Part shown: positions 55,901 through 64,000 of the stretch, one piece after another
Numbering within the stretch: the first letter of the stretch is position 1
Layout: each line of letters starts with the position of its first letter
Assembly (NCBI RefSeq): GCF_019195395.1
Contig: NZ_CP078067.1
Span: 434,001-498,000, forward strand
Source: Kaistella faecalis
GTDB taxonomy: Bacteria; Bacteroidota; Bacteroidia; Flavobacteriales; Weeksellaceae
Direction: 5' to 3'
DNA: 64,000 bases
Notes under the pieces: model-generated
Database searches by the model: none
What the model saw: only the letters and a program-made list of their open reading frames with translations
What the model was told of the DNA's origin: nothing
Made by a program: the position numbers and the translations under genes

Positions 55901-58867
55901 CTGCACATTGATCTGCTCGATACTTTCATCTTTCGGGAACGCTACTTCATAGTCCAAAACGCCGTTTTTAAAAGATTTCTGTTCCGTCACCGTTTCACCG
56001 TTTCCGTTTTGAACGTAAATATTCACTAAAGCATTCGGAACTGCGGAATAAACATAGATTTTCGCTTTTTCACTTCTTTTGAATTCACTTTTTGGCTGAA
56101 TAACTTTGAGGAAAGGTTTCTGTGAATCTGTTAGGAATCTTTTATCGAAGACTTCGAAAGTTTTTTCAGTTTTTATGGTGTCTTTTCCTTCAATATTATA
56201 AAGCTCCAGTTTATATTTTCCAGCGGCGAGTTTGCCCAATTCCAGGGATTCCTCCGTTTTCTGTAATCCGTTCAGAATGACGGATTGCATTCCTTTCTCT
56301 TTTTCTTCTTTGGAAAAATAATCATGCGGAAATTTCTGGATGAATTCCGGTTTCGTCAACTTCGGCAAATCCTGAATTTCGTCTTTAAAATTATCTCTGA
56401 AAACTCTTTCATTGGCAACCAGTTTTGAAAGTTTTACCTGATAGGGTTTCTTTAAGTTCTGCTCGTTGTAATTTTTGGTTTCAACTTTAAGCTTTAAATT
56501 TTCATCGGTAAAAGTATCTTTAATGTCGTCGGCTTTGATATAATGGGAAACCGAAGCAACCCGCACATTTGCCGTCTCCGATTGTGTTTCACCGTTGATA
56601 TCCGTTACGGAAGCATTGATTTCATAATTATCGATCTGAATTCCATCTAAAGTTTCGTCTTTTTTCAAATCCAGTTTAATGGTAAACTCTCCTTTCTCAT
56701 TGGTTTTCACCTCGCCTAAAATCGAGTTTTCATTATCATTTCCACGCGGATACCAGTAAAAATACATCCAGCGGATATTGCGTTTTTTTATTTCATAATT
56801 CACGGTCGCATTACTCAGCGGAATTCCGGAAAAAGTCATCGCTTTGCCTTTGATTTCTATGGTTTGTCCGTATTTGTATTCGTCTTTTACCGGATCGATA
56901 ATGACTTCAAATTTCGGTCTTTTGTATTCTTCAACTTTAAAATATTTCATTCCGTCGATCAGATAATCTGATTTTTCATCGTCATTATCCACTTCAATAC
57001 TGAATTCGCCGTTAAGTTTTCCCTGAGGAAGAATAAAACTGCCATTGATGGAGCCAAATTCGTTAGTGGTGAGCTGCTGTTTCGAAATTTCTTCACCGTT
57101 CGCATCATTTAAAATGATATTGAGTTTAGATTTCGAGACAACATTTTCTTCTTTGGATTGTCCGTTAAAAGCCGTGGCAATGACTTTAAAATAAACAGTT
57201 TGTCCAGGTCGGTAAATCGCTCTGTCAAGGAAAATCTGCGCCTGTTCGCGGTCCTGAATGTTGTTTTCGCCATAATACTGATTTCCGTAAACCTGCATCA
57301 GATTGAAATCATTGGTCTTCGGCTGCTGAACAAGATAATACCGGTAATAATCTTTTTCGCTGGAGACAGGGAATTTGAAAGTCGCAGACTGATCAGAAGT
57401 TGCATTAAATGAATTTATGGAAGTTCCGCGGGAATATTCAAAGATTTTCAGACCTTCATTGGAAATGGACTTTCCGTTTTCGCGGCTGACCAATTTCAGC
57501 TGGTCTTCCAGAGATTTCCTTTCATCTTTTTTTGCATAAATAATTCGCGAAGATGTGGAAATGAAATAAAAATTCTTCTGAATGGCATTTTCCACCACAT
57601 ATTCCACCATATAAATTCCGGAAGGAAGCGGCTTAATTTCCAGCGAAGTTTTGTGGGTTGCATAATCCTTTAAATCCTGAATACTGAAGGTTTCTTTACG
57701 CACAAGCGTTTTCTTCACATTTTGGAAAATATTTTTGTCATACTGATTGGAGACATATTTCAAAAAATTCTGAAAATCATCTTTTACTTCATAAATATTT
57801 AAAGAAAACTGATGAACATTTTTCGCCTCTGCAACCAAATGAATCGGCAGATTTGCCTGCGTGTGGGTTTCATATTTAATGACCAGCACCGGATTTACAA
57901 TCTGGTTTTCCCGGTTTTTTATATTATCTGAAAACTTCGATTTCGGATATTGTTTTTTCGCAGTTTCAGCCCAGGAAAGCGCGTCCTGATATTTCTGCTC
58001 AGAAGTAAGTTCATCCATGATCTCAGCAATAATCAAAACTTTGTAATCGCCTTCTGTATTTGATTTTACAAGATCCTGAAGCTGCGCTAATTTATCCTTG
58101 CAGTTGGTAAATTCACAGTTATAGTTCAGTCTCTGATGCTGAAAATAGAGTTTGGAATTTCCTGAATTCCTGGCGATCAGTTCGTCATAAATATTCAATA
58201 TATTATCATGGTTCGCTTTGAGTTCATTCGGAGTAAAAAGTTCAGAATTTTTCAAAAATTCGGTTTCATTTACCGCATTCCAGTCGAATAAAGTCGGGAA
58301 ATACTCTAGATCCTGAGTTTCCTCGAAAACAGCTTTGTATTTTGAAAGCTGTATTTTTTGCAAATCAGCCTTTACCTTATTTAAATTTTCAAAATGTTGA
58401 GTTAAATAATTCTTGAAATCAAGTTTGCTCCAGGTTTCAATTTGGGCAACATCCTGATTATTAATATTGGTTCGTTGGTTAATTTCCCACGATTCATTCT
58501 GGTAATAATCCATAAAAAACTGACCAAGCATAACCTCATAAACCAGTTTCTGTTCTCCTTTCAGCTGATCACCGAAAGAAGAAAGCTTTTTAAAAAACTG
58601 ACTCGACGAATCGTTGTTTCCGTCATCACGGGTTTGGTTCACAATGCTGAATTCCGCTTTCAGCGAGCGTATTAACTGATTCGCATTGTCGTCTTTCATG
58701 GCTTGTTTCTGGATTTCTAAAATAATGGGAAGATTCGATTTGTATTTTCCGGTTTTGTAATTCTCAGCGACTTTTTTCCACTGGTCATCGTAATATTTCT
58801 GACCAAAAAGCGGTGAGATAAAAGAGATTAAAAGGAAAAGCGTAAAAATTCTGGTGAAATTTTTCAT
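52997..58867 (-). CDS. Alpha-2-macroglobulin-like protein lacking the thioester
   Basis: A 1956-residue exported protein with a signal peptide (MKNFTRIFTLFLLISFISPLFG). A helical N-terminal region is followed by MG-type beta domains (MG2: AQIFLDRAIYRPGQTVYFKVIA at about 525-550), a Pro-rich linker (PPPPPP near 1146), the conserved ETAFFYPNLLTDKDGNVTFEFTSPEALTQW (in parts), and an alpha-alpha barrel (NPDGGFSWYQG). Bacterial alpha-2-macroglobulins trap attacking proteases and guard the envelope. The thioester CxEQ expected near 1419 is replaced by SADV, so covalent trapping is unlikely; E. coli YfaS is a known precedent. A TonB-receptor-like strand EEVVVIGLGGKKEDLG lies at about 1166-1181. Confidence 0.9.
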   Translation of the reverse strand: MKNFTRIFTLFLLISFISPLFGQKYYDDQWKKVAENYKTGKYKSNLPIILEIQKQAMKDDNANQLIRSLKAEFSIVNQTRDDGNNDSSSQFFKKLSSFGDQLKGEQKLVYEVMLGQFFMDYYQNESWEINQRTNINNQDVAQIETWSKLDFKNYLTQHFENLNKVKADLQKIQLSKYKAVFEETQDLEYFPTLFDWNAVNETEFLKNSELFTPNELKANHDNILNIYDELIARNSGNSKLYFQHQRLNYNCEFTNCKDKLAQLQDLVKSNTEGDYKVLIIAEIMDELTSEQKYQDALSWAETAKKQYPKSKFSDNIKNRENQIVNPVLVIKYETHTQANLPIHLVAEAKNVHQFSLNIYEVKDDFQNFLKYVSNQYDKNIFQNVKKTLVRKETFSIQDLKDYATHKTSLEIKPLPSGIYMVEYVVENAIQKNFYFISTSSRIIYAKKDERKSLEDQLKLVSRENGKSISNEGLKIFEYSRGTSINSFNATSDQSATFKFPVSSEKDYYRYYLVQQPKTNDFNLMQVYGNQYYGENNIQDREQAQIFLDRAIYRPGQTVYFKVIATAFNGQSKEENVVSKSKLNIILNDANGEEISKQQLTTNEFGSINGSFILPQGKLNGEFSIEVDNDDEKSDYLIDGMKYFKVEEYKRPKFEVIIDPVKDEYKYGQTIEIKGKAMTFSGIPLSNATVNYEIKKRNIRWMYFYWYPRGNDNENSILGEVKTNEKGEFTIKLDLKKDETLDGIQIDNYEINASVTDINGETQSETANVRVASVSHYIKADDIKDTFTDENLKLKVETKNYNEQNLKKPYQVKLSKLVANERVFRDNFKDEIQDLPKLTKPEFIQKFPHDYFSKEEKEKGMQSVILNGLQKTEESLELGKLAAGKYKLELYNIEGKDTIKTEKTFEVFDKRFLTDSQKPFLKVIQPKSEFKRSEKAKIYVYSAVPNALVNIYVQNGNGETVTEQKSFKNGVLDYEVAFPKDESIEQINVQFQLVAFNDVQTQSVNLKIASDKKPLRIETVTFRDKLQPNSKEKWTVKILGDDKERVNAEVLANMYDKSLDQFAANSYSWQKLYQKYFLINSYGINEYLSQENFSKRVPYLNQKGVNIPEFNWFNGGIYGNRMEVMYSAAVAEQSNAVRAKSEMKSVGNPPPPPPKAERMVDSTSVSDVEEVVVIGLGGKKEDLGKIPVRQNLNETAFFYPNLLTDKDGNVTFEFTSPEALTQWKLMFLAHTKDARSAVLEKEVVTQKEFSVTPNYPRFLREGDELNLQSKLSSLVSQKLNGTAQLQILDAFTNEDISGKFSLNETQETFSLAENGNAVVNWKLKVPNDVSSIIIKIVAKAGNFSDGEQKAIAVLPNRMLVTDAVPIFVKEGQTKTFTLENLAKNTSTTATNFSNTLELTTNPIWEIMFALPSLKNDQNNSADVIFNKWFADVLASEIFKANPKLKTVFEEYQSKGLLTSNLEKNQELKQLLLEETPWVLDSKNETEQMEKLARLFDANTMRNSIQSDWAELKKLQNPDGGFSWYQGYPSSYYNSLYILKSLGKINEWLKGNTADYQSSEQKEMVSKLISFVDTEVNKYGQIDKKNVVNNYVLDYLDTRNYWEKEYPLKAKGTALKNAVISKAKTEKITDFTFFGLHRLAILFDSYGLKDVSKKFLTYLKETSTDTETQGVYWKQNLNDWGWYNSKTVNHAGALEAFNKLTPNDTNFIEEMKIWLITQKEVNSWGSSRGTAEVIFTILNSRKSWTNSESDAATIIWGGKELVNPDTKATGYVKSSVKESVIDKNLGTVTVTKPGPGIVQGGLFWQYYEDLDKIKSSESYLLITKELYKKVKTVNGEELIKITENSPLKVGDKVTVRMILNTDRNMEFIHLKDMRAAGFEPLNIISGYEWKNSLGYYQSTKDASTNFYIEYMPKGKYVFEYDYICNASGTFSNGITTLQNYYAPQMNAHTKGTKVTITQ

Positions 58868-58928
58868 ATGGTTTATTGCTAAAGTCTTAATAGGATGCTA
58901 AAGGGAATTATTGGTTAAATTTGCGCAG

Positions 58929-59684
58929 ATGCAGTTTTTAAATTTACTAAAAAAATACATTATCGACAGCCAAATATATGTTTCTGTGATGGGAACCTTT
59001 TTGGCAGTATTTTTCATGCTGGAGCAAAACCTGTTCCGCTTCCCTACAGTGATTTTAATATTCATCACATTTTTCAGCGGCTATCTTTATACCAAGTACC
59101 AGCGACACCGTTTTTTTACCAGAATTCTGATCTTTAATATACTTTGCGGCATTTTTTCTGCGGTTTTAATCCTCTTAAACCATAATGAAATAAGACTTTT
59201 AAAATGGGGCATAATCGTTGTCCTCGGTTTAGTTTACAATTCAGCATTTATTGAAAATCAAATCAGAAATATTCCTTTGCTTAAAGTATTCTATGTCGGA
59301 CTAACGTGGGCTTTAATTAATTCCTGGCTTATCGTACCCGAATTTCATCCCGAAATCTTCATCATCAGTCTCTTATTCGTAAGCGCGCTGGTCCTTCCTT
59401 TTGATATCCGCGATATGAAAGATGACACGGTGATCACTTTCCCACAGCTTATTGGAGTACAGAATACCAAATTCATGGCCTATATAATGGTATTTATAAG
59501 CATGATTCTGGCGGTAGTATTTTTGAAAACTGATTATGCATTGGCTTTATTCACCACTTCAATAATTACTTTCATTTTAATATATTTCTCAGAAAACGCT
59601 AATAAAGATTCTTACTTTTCTTTTGGCGTGGAAAGTTGTTCAGGTCTGCCGCTTTTATTTCTGATTTTAATGAAGTATTTTTGA
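58929..59684 (+). CDS. UbiA-like membrane protein
   Basis: A 251-residue inner-membrane protein with eight or nine hydrophobic helices. The stretch FDIRDMKDD at about 160-168 matches the second Asp-rich motif of UbiA prenyltransferases, which make menaquinone, heme A and similar lipids, and the size is right. The first Asp-rich motif (NDxxDxxxD type) is not visible, so activity is doubtful. I chose the ATG at 58929; the longer reading from 58911 starts at TTG. A -7-like box TAAATTTG (58916-58923) lies five bases before the ATG. recF follows after three bases, so they are co-transcribed. Confidence 0.68.
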   Translation: MQFLNLLKKYIIDSQIYVSVMGTFLAVFFMLEQNLFRFPTVILIFITFFSGYLYTKYQRHRFFTRILIFNILCGIFSAVLILLNHNEIRLLKWGIIVVLGLVYNSAFIENQIRNIPLLKVFYVGLTWALINSWLIVPEFHPEIFIISLLFVSALVLPFDIRDMKDDTVITFPQLIGVQNTKFMAYIMVFISMILAVVFLKTDYALALFTTSIITFILIYFSENANKDSYFSFGVESCSGLPLLFLILMKYF

Positions 59685-59687
59685 AAA

Positions 59688-60767
59688 ATGATTATCCGGA
59701 AGCTGCATCTCATCAATTTTAAAAACCATCAGGAAAAATCCTTTGAATTTTCACCCCAAATCAACTGTTTTGTAGGAAACAACGGGGTGGGAAAAACCAA
59801 TGTTCTCGATGCGTTGCATTATCTTTCCGTAGCCAAAAGTTTTCTCGGAAACACGGATCTGAATAATATTAAAACGGATGAAGATTTTTTCGCTATTGAA
59901 GGCGAAATTTCTGATGGTGAAAAAGAAAATATCATCAAGGTTCAGATGCCGAAAGAGGCTAAGAAAATCATAAAAAAGAACGATAAATCCTACGACAGAA
60001 TTGCCGATCATATCGGATTTTTGCCCAGCGTAATAATTTCGCCTTACGATTCTAACCTGATTTCCGATTCTGGAGAAAGCCGAAGAAAATTTCTGGATGC
60101 CATGATTTCGCAGACTGATTCGGATTATCTTTTCAACCTGATTCAGTACCAGAAAACGGTGCAGCAAAGAAATGCACTGCTGAAAAATTTTGCCAGAAAC
60201 CGCTATTTCGATGCAGAAAATCTCAAAATTTACAATGAACCGCTGATCAAATTCGGTACAAAAATCTTTGAAAAAAGACAGCAGTTTACCGATTCCATTG
60301 TCCCGCTGATTCAGCAGTATTACGATATTATTTCCAACGGAAACGAAAAGGTTACGGTAATTTATCAGTCGCATCTGCAGGAAAATGATTTCGGGACTCT
60401 TCTGCAGGAAAATTCCGAAAAAGACAGAATGCTCACTTATACTTCAACAGGAATTCATAAGGATGATTTGGTTTTTGAGATGAACGGTAATTCGCTGAAG
60501 AAAATCGGTAGCCAGGGTCAGCAGAAATCTTTTCTCATCGCGCTGAAGCTTTCCCAAATGAACAGAATTAAAGAACTTACGGCAAAAACGCCGGTTCTTC
60601 TTTTAGACGATATCTTCGATAAACTTGATGACACGCGGGTTTCGCAGCTGATTGAACTCGTGAATCAGGAGCATTTCGGACAGATTTTCATTACGGATAC
60701 CAATCTGGAACGCACCGAAAAAGTGGTGAAAAAGATTAATGAAGAATCGAAAATTTTTGAAATTTAA
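59688..60767 (+). CDS. recF: DNA replication/repair protein RecF
   Basis: An SMC-like ATPase that helps load RecA at gaps in single-stranded DNA. The 359 residues contain the Walker A GNNGVGKTN near residue 30, the ABC signature in KKIGSQGQQKSFLIALKLSQ (in parts) and the Walker B LLLDDIFDKLDD. It is not next to dnaA/dnaN here. The DUF721 gene follows after three bases and probably acts in replication too. Confidence 0.96.
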   Translation: MIIRKLHLINFKNHQEKSFEFSPQINCFVGNNGVGKTNVLDALHYLSVAKSFLGNTDLNNIKTDEDFFAIEGEISDGEKENIIKVQMPKEAKKIIKKNDKSYDRIADHIGFLPSVIISPYDSNLISDSGESRRKFLDAMISQTDSDYLFNLIQYQKTVQQRNALLKNFARNRYFDAENLKIYNEPLIKFGTKIFEKRQQFTDSIVPLIQQYYDIISNGNEKVTVIYQSHLQENDFGTLLQENSEKDRMLTYTSTGIHKDDLVFEMNGNSLKKIGSQGQQKSFLIALKLSQMNRIKELTAKTPVLLLDDIFDKLDDTRVSQLIELVNQEHFGQIFITDTNLERTEKVVKKINEESKIFEI

Positions 60768-60770
60768 ACC

Positions 60771-61064
60771 ATGAAAAAGAAAAAGCGCGAATTTCAGTCT
60801 TCCGAACTGGTAAGATCATTTGCCCGAATTCATGGTTTCGAAGATAAACTGCTTGCTTTTGAAATTAAGGATTTTCTCAGCGAGTATCTAAGCGAAGCAC
60901 TTTCCAATGAAATTGAATCTGTAAATCTGAATAAAAAAATTTTAGAAATCAGGATAAAATCTCCGCTTCTGAAAAATGATTTCAGAATGCGGAAAACCTT
61001 CTTTCTGAATAAGTTTAAAGAAAAATTCGGCGAAGAAAATATTACCGATCTTCAGATTTTGTAA
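60771..61064 (+). CDS. DUF721 (DciA-like) protein
   Basis: A 97-residue basic protein of the DUF721/DciA group. The N-terminal region MKKKKREFQSSELVRSFARIHG and the C-terminal beta strand EIRIKSPLLKNDFRMRKTFFLNKFKEKFG, read in parts, fit. DciA proteins load the replicative helicase DnaB in bacteria without DnaC, so this is likely the helicase-loader or a relative; that role is inferred from the family. Its last 23 bases overlap the end of the convergent Gcr-like gene. Confidence 0.82.
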   Translation: MKKKKREFQSSELVRSFARIHGFEDKLLAFEIKDFLSEYLSEALSNEIESVNLNKKILEIRIKSPLLKNDFRMRKTFFLNKFKEKFGEENITDLQIL

Positions 61065-63075
61065 CCACGGTATTATCCACCATTTCTTTCGCGCTGTCGT
61101 CCAGATCTGAGCGGAGCGGCAGGAAAAAGCGCAGCGGATTCTTCATGAAATACCTGAAAATTTCCTTATAAATTTCGGTCACCTCGCCAAAATTCACCTT
61201 TCTGGAACGGAAAGCCAATACCATCGAAAGTCCGAAACTTACTGCAAAATTGAAGAAACCAATCAAAAAGACGGTAATCACCGAAATCCATACGGTGTAA
61301 GAATCCACCACAAATCCTTTACCATAAAAGCCTAAAGCAATATTTCCTGCAGCAAAAGTAATGTGGCGGATGTCGAGATCCAAGCCTAGAAAAAGCCCTA
61401 CAGGACCTGTAATTCCGAGAAAGACACCAAACCAGAAATTGGAGATGATACCGGCGGAGTTTCGGGCATAGTAATCTGAAATGTTTTCCGCTGCTTTTTT
61501 ACCCAGAAAGTAGTTCAGAAAAGGGTTTTTTGCGATTCTTTTCGGAATACTGTAAAATACAGAACTGTTGCCGATATTCCCGGAAATAATCCCTGAAATA
61601 AAGAGAAAGAATCCTGCAATACACGCGTGGAAAATTGCTTTGGAATGAAACGGATCATGATCCTGAAGAATTTTCGTAGCTTTTTCTGCCGCAAAATTCT
61701 GCTGAAAGAGAACATCAAGTCCATAAATAATCGCAAGCGCTACCGGAAAAGCCAATGCCACATTACCCATGAATGCAATGAACTGCGACCGGAAAACCTT
61801 GGAAACCAAATGCGCAAAATCGACATAGTTTTTCTGGGTGTTTTCACCTTCCGAAAGTACTTTTGCCATCGTTGCTGCAGTCATCGCAGGCTGTTTGGTC
61901 GCTAATGTAAAACTCATCAGATAAATCATGATAAATCCCATCGCATAGTTGGTGGCATATAAAATGGCGTGAGAGAAATCGCTTCCGGGAAGCGAGCCAT
62001 AAAAAAGTTTAAGAACCACAAGACAACCTACTATAATTCCACCGCCGCTGGCTTTCAGGAACATGCTCATATAATCCCTGCGTGACGAGGTAATGTAGTG
62101 TGTTCCGGTTTCGGCTGTGTGATTGGTAATCAGGTGAGACATCAGCGTCGTACTGTCTGACACCAAATCGACCAGATTATTCTTATGTGATTTATAATCC
62201 AGAATATGGAAAAACAGCTGTTTGGATTTGTGCACAACATCTTCTTCCTCATCAATCACCATCACGTTATGAATATCGCTCATGCGGTTCAGTTGCTGCC
62301 TGATTTTGATAAGCGACTGGTTGATTTTGCTGGAAATTCCGTATTTCGCGGAGTTTTTGAAGGCTAGTGTCACGAAATCAAGACATTGCTCCAAATACAC
62401 TTTTATCTGCTTATAATGTACATCTTTGGAATTGAGGGTGAAATCAGGATTTTCAGCGTAATTTTCATTAAGTCGGTCGAGTTCATTTTGAAGCGCCAAA
62501 AAAGGATTATCGAAATTACGGTATTCAGGAGCCATATTGACAACTTCTACATCCATCGCATTCCCGATCACGCGCCACGCCAGTATATTCATTGAAAAAA
62601 GCAGCTCTTTTTTCACTTTAGGCCTTAAAATTAAATCATCAATCCGAAGCAGACGGAAAAACTCACTCAGTTGTTCCTCCGGAAGATTCTGGAAATACTG
62701 CAAATCCTTTGTTGGCCGTACAGAAGTGGCATCTACGAGAAACCAAACCGTATTTTCATGTTCCACGGCCGGCAGAATTTTATTCAGCAGTCGTTTTTTA
62801 AACTCAGGAAAAAAAGCGTTTTCCGATAAAATATTAGCTTCGGTAAGCGAAAGATTAAAGGGTTTTCCTTCAAAGACATGGTTGATATAGAACGCAAAAT
62901 TCTCAGTAACATCGGGATTTGTACGCAGAAAATCAAGAATTTCCTCAAAATCAGACGCACGCAGATTAAGCATCAATTCAGAAAGCGGCTCCAAAGATTT
63001 CGTTTCGTTACGGAAACTGAAATACTTGGAAAGAAGGGTATTAAAATCTGTCTTATTTCTTTTGTATAAAGGCAT
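61042..63075 (-). CDS. Gcr/SpecificRecomb family membrane protein
   Basis: A 677-residue protein of the family called site-specific recombinase (Gcr of Neisseria; Pfam SpecificRecomb). The N-terminal half is soluble and helical; from about residue 355 there are six or more hydrophobic segments (GIIVGCLVVLKLFYG, NYAMGFIMIYLMSFTLATKQPAMTAATMA in parts, FLGITGPVGLFLGLDLDIRH). A membrane protein of this kind is an unlikely recombinase, so the traditional name should be read with care; the real function is unknown. The gene is convergent with recF/DUF721 and lies 18 bp after mtgA on the same strand. Confidence 0.82.
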   Translation of the reverse strand: MPLYKRNKTDFNTLLSKYFSFRNETKSLEPLSELMLNLRASDFEEILDFLRTNPDVTENFAFYINHVFEGKPFNLSLTEANILSENAFFPEFKKRLLNKILPAVEHENTVWFLVDATSVRPTKDLQYFQNLPEEQLSEFFRLLRIDDLILRPKVKKELLFSMNILAWRVIGNAMDVEVVNMAPEYRNFDNPFLALQNELDRLNENYAENPDFTLNSKDVHYKQIKVYLEQCLDFVTLAFKNSAKYGISSKINQSLIKIRQQLNRMSDIHNVMVIDEEEDVVHKSKQLFFHILDYKSHKNNLVDLVSDSTTLMSHLITNHTAETGTHYITSSRRDYMSMFLKASGGGIIVGCLVVLKLFYGSLPGSDFSHAILYATNYAMGFIMIYLMSFTLATKQPAMTAATMAKVLSEGENTQKNYVDFAHLVSKVFRSQFIAFMGNVALAFPVALAIIYGLDVLFQQNFAAEKATKILQDHDPFHSKAIFHACIAGFFLFISGIISGNIGNSSVFYSIPKRIAKNPFLNYFLGKKAAENISDYYARNSAGIISNFWFGVFLGITGPVGLFLGLDLDIRHITFAAGNIALGFYGKGFVVDSYTVWISVITVFLIGFFNFAVSFGLSMVLAFRSRKVNFGEVTEIYKEIFRYFMKNPLRFFLPLRSDLDDSAKEMVDNTVVTKSEDR

Positions 63076-63093
63076 ATTCCCTACAAAGATAAT

Positions 63094-63738
63094 TTATTTC
63101 AAACTTACGTTATTCATTTGCCGCATGATCCAGCTGTGTTTCCGCTTGAGGTAAGAAGATGGATTTTTGGGATCATATTTTTTTGGATTAGGCAGGATGG
63201 CGGCAATCCAGGCGGCCTCACTTTTCGTGAGATTTATGGCGCTTTTGTTGAAATAATATTCAGATGCAGCTTCAACTCCAAAAACTCCGCGTCCCATTTC
63301 TATTGAGTTCAGATATCTTTCCAGAATCACGTCTTTGCCCCACACAAGTTCAATGATGAAGGTATAAACGGCTTCCAAACCTTTCCTGATCCAGCTTCTG
63401 CCCTGCCAAAGAAAAATATTTTTAGCAGTCTGCTGGGAAATGGTACTTCCGCCACGCAGTTTTTTGCCCTGTTCATTATGCTTCATTGCTTTTTCAATGG
63501 CTTTATAATCAAAACCTGTATGACTGAAAAAAGCCTGGTCCTCTGAAGCAATTACTGCTTTTTTTACAAGACTGCCCATTTCGTCATAGGATACATAATC
63601 TCTTTTCAGCTTTCCGTACTGAAGCAAACCTCCAATCTGGGTGATCGTAACAGGCGGATTAAAGAATTTACCCCATACAATAAAAAGTATATTCGCGAGA
63701 ATGAGTATAAAGATGAGTTTTTTGATTTTCTTCCACAT
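63094..63738 (-). CDS. mtgA: Monofunctional biosynthetic peptidoglycan transglycosylase
   Basis: A glycosyltransferase family 51 enzyme that polymerises lipid II into glycan strands at the outer face of the inner membrane. One N-terminal helix (residues 8-22) anchors it. Catalytic E66 is in ASEDQAFFSHTGFD, followed by RGGSTISQQTAKN and the second Glu region NSIEMGRGVFGVEAAS. At 214 residues without a transpeptidase domain it is the monofunctional type. I chose the ATG at 63738: a -7 box (63772-63779) overlaps the longer TTG start at 63774, so that start would precede the transcript. Confidence 0.93.
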   Translation of the reverse strand: MWKKIKKLIFILILANILFIVWGKFFNPPVTITQIGGLLQYGKLKRDYVSYDEMGSLVKKAVIASEDQAFFSHTGFDYKAIEKAMKHNEQGKKLRGGSTISQQTAKNIFLWQGRSWIRKGLEAVYTFIIELVWGKDVILERYLNSIEMGRGVFGVEAASEYYFNKSAINLTKSEAAWIAAILPNPKKYDPKNPSSYLKRKHSWIMRQMNNVSLK

Positions 63739-63771
63739 AAACTTCGGGTGATGAGCATTATTAATTGCCTG

Positions 63772-63779
63772 CAAAAATA
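63772..63779 (-). promoter_or_regulatory. -7 box before mtgA
   Basis: TATTTTTG on the minus strand matches the consensus, with no clear -33 TTG. It decides the mtgA start at 63738. Confidence 0.45.
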
Positions 63780-63789
63780 GAAATATTAA

Positions 63790-64000
63790 TTATTTAAGGG
63801 GCTTCAGGTATGTTAAATTATAATCGGGCAGCAATTCGGGATGAAAAATTTTGATGTAATCTTTCAGAATTAAATCAGAACGGACTACTCCGCTTTCGAA
63901 AAAATCATTCGCACTTCCCTTCTCTTTCCCGCTCACGGTGTAGAGTTTTCCGTGATGATATACATTCATTTTCGTATAATTCGGGTTGATTTGTAATAGT
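63790..64000 (-). CDS. Periplasmic ABC-transporter substrate-binding protein, C-terminal part (partial)
   Basis: The last 70 codons of a gene that begins beyond the right edge. The visible end (MNVYHHGKLYTVSG, then NDFFESGVVRSDLIL and DYIKIFHPELLPDYNLTY) matches the C-terminus of TroA-fold iron/cobalamin-type binding proteins (FecB/BtuF group). These collect iron-siderophore or vitamin B12 for import. The metal or ligand cannot be told. The stop codon is 10 bp upstream of the mtgA -7 box. Confidence 0.7.
   Translation of the reverse strand, partial: LLQINPNYTKMNVYHHGKLYTVSGKEKGSANDFFESGVVRSDLILKDYIKIFHPELLPDYNLTYLKPLK

Noticed and set aside
59751-60374. 207-codon minus-strand frame inside recF
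   Set aside because: recF motifs are intact on the plus strand; this frame is a shadow.
61042-63075. Reading the Gcr-like protein as evidence of a mobile element
   Set aside because: Despite its family name it is a multi-helix membrane protein; no att sites, transposase or inverted repeats are nearby.

Overview
The window looks like chromosomal DNA of a Bacteroidota bacterium of the class Flavobacteriia, most likely the Chryseobacterium/Kaistella group; the genus is an inference. The signs are type IX secretion (T9SS) sorting domains, Bacteroidota promoters of the form TTTG-N19/20-TAnnTTTG, few visible Shine-Dalgarno sequences, AT-rich DNA and the gene families present. It is mostly core genome. 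I see no insertion sequence, prophage, rRNA or CRISPR array. One tRNA (Pro, GGG) is present. Both ends cut a gene: pheS on the left and a periplasmic ABC-transporter binding protein on the right.

Layout. 1-11.9 kb holds housekeeping and lipid genes: pheS, rdgB, a CPBP protease, prfC, a DUF4349 lipoprotein, acyl-CoA dehydrogenase, acyl-CoA synthetase, a lipoprotein esterase, a SulP transporter and a YciE-like protein. 12-19.1 kb is a complete minus-strand histidine operon, hisG-D-C-B-H-A-F-IE, mostly with overlapping genes. It is preceded by a His-codon leader peptide, an intrinsic terminator (classical attenuator) and a promoter. 19.2-25.5 kb carries a VOC protein, a zinc-ribbon protein, a 1339-residue T9SS type B surface protein, tRNA-Pro, CvfB and two small proteins. 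25.5-35.4 kb has lpdA, a B12-dependent ribonucleotide reductase, a glycosyltransferase, recQ, kdsD and tatC.

36-46.8 kb ends in a catabolic operon. An AraC-type regulator is followed by catB, catC, catA, pcaD, a fused pcaI-pcaJ, a FUSC-type membrane protein and pcaF. Together these take catechol by ortho cleavage all the way to succinyl-CoA and acetyl-CoA. 47-59 kb is a block of little-known genes: a small operon with one frameshifted member, a secreted reprolysin-like protease, a lipoprotein and a very large alpha-2-macroglobulin-like protein without its thioester. 59-64 kb has a UbiA-like membrane protein, recF with a DUF721/DciA partner, a Gcr-type membrane protein, mtgA and the partial binding protein.

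The most interesting items are the his leader with a second nested RNA switch at the hisG start codon; three copies of a roughly 85-120 bp dispersed hairpin element; a paired direct repeat upstream of the ribonucleotide reductase; a probable one-base frameshift at about 48.1 kb; and the FUSC membrane protein inside the catechol operon.
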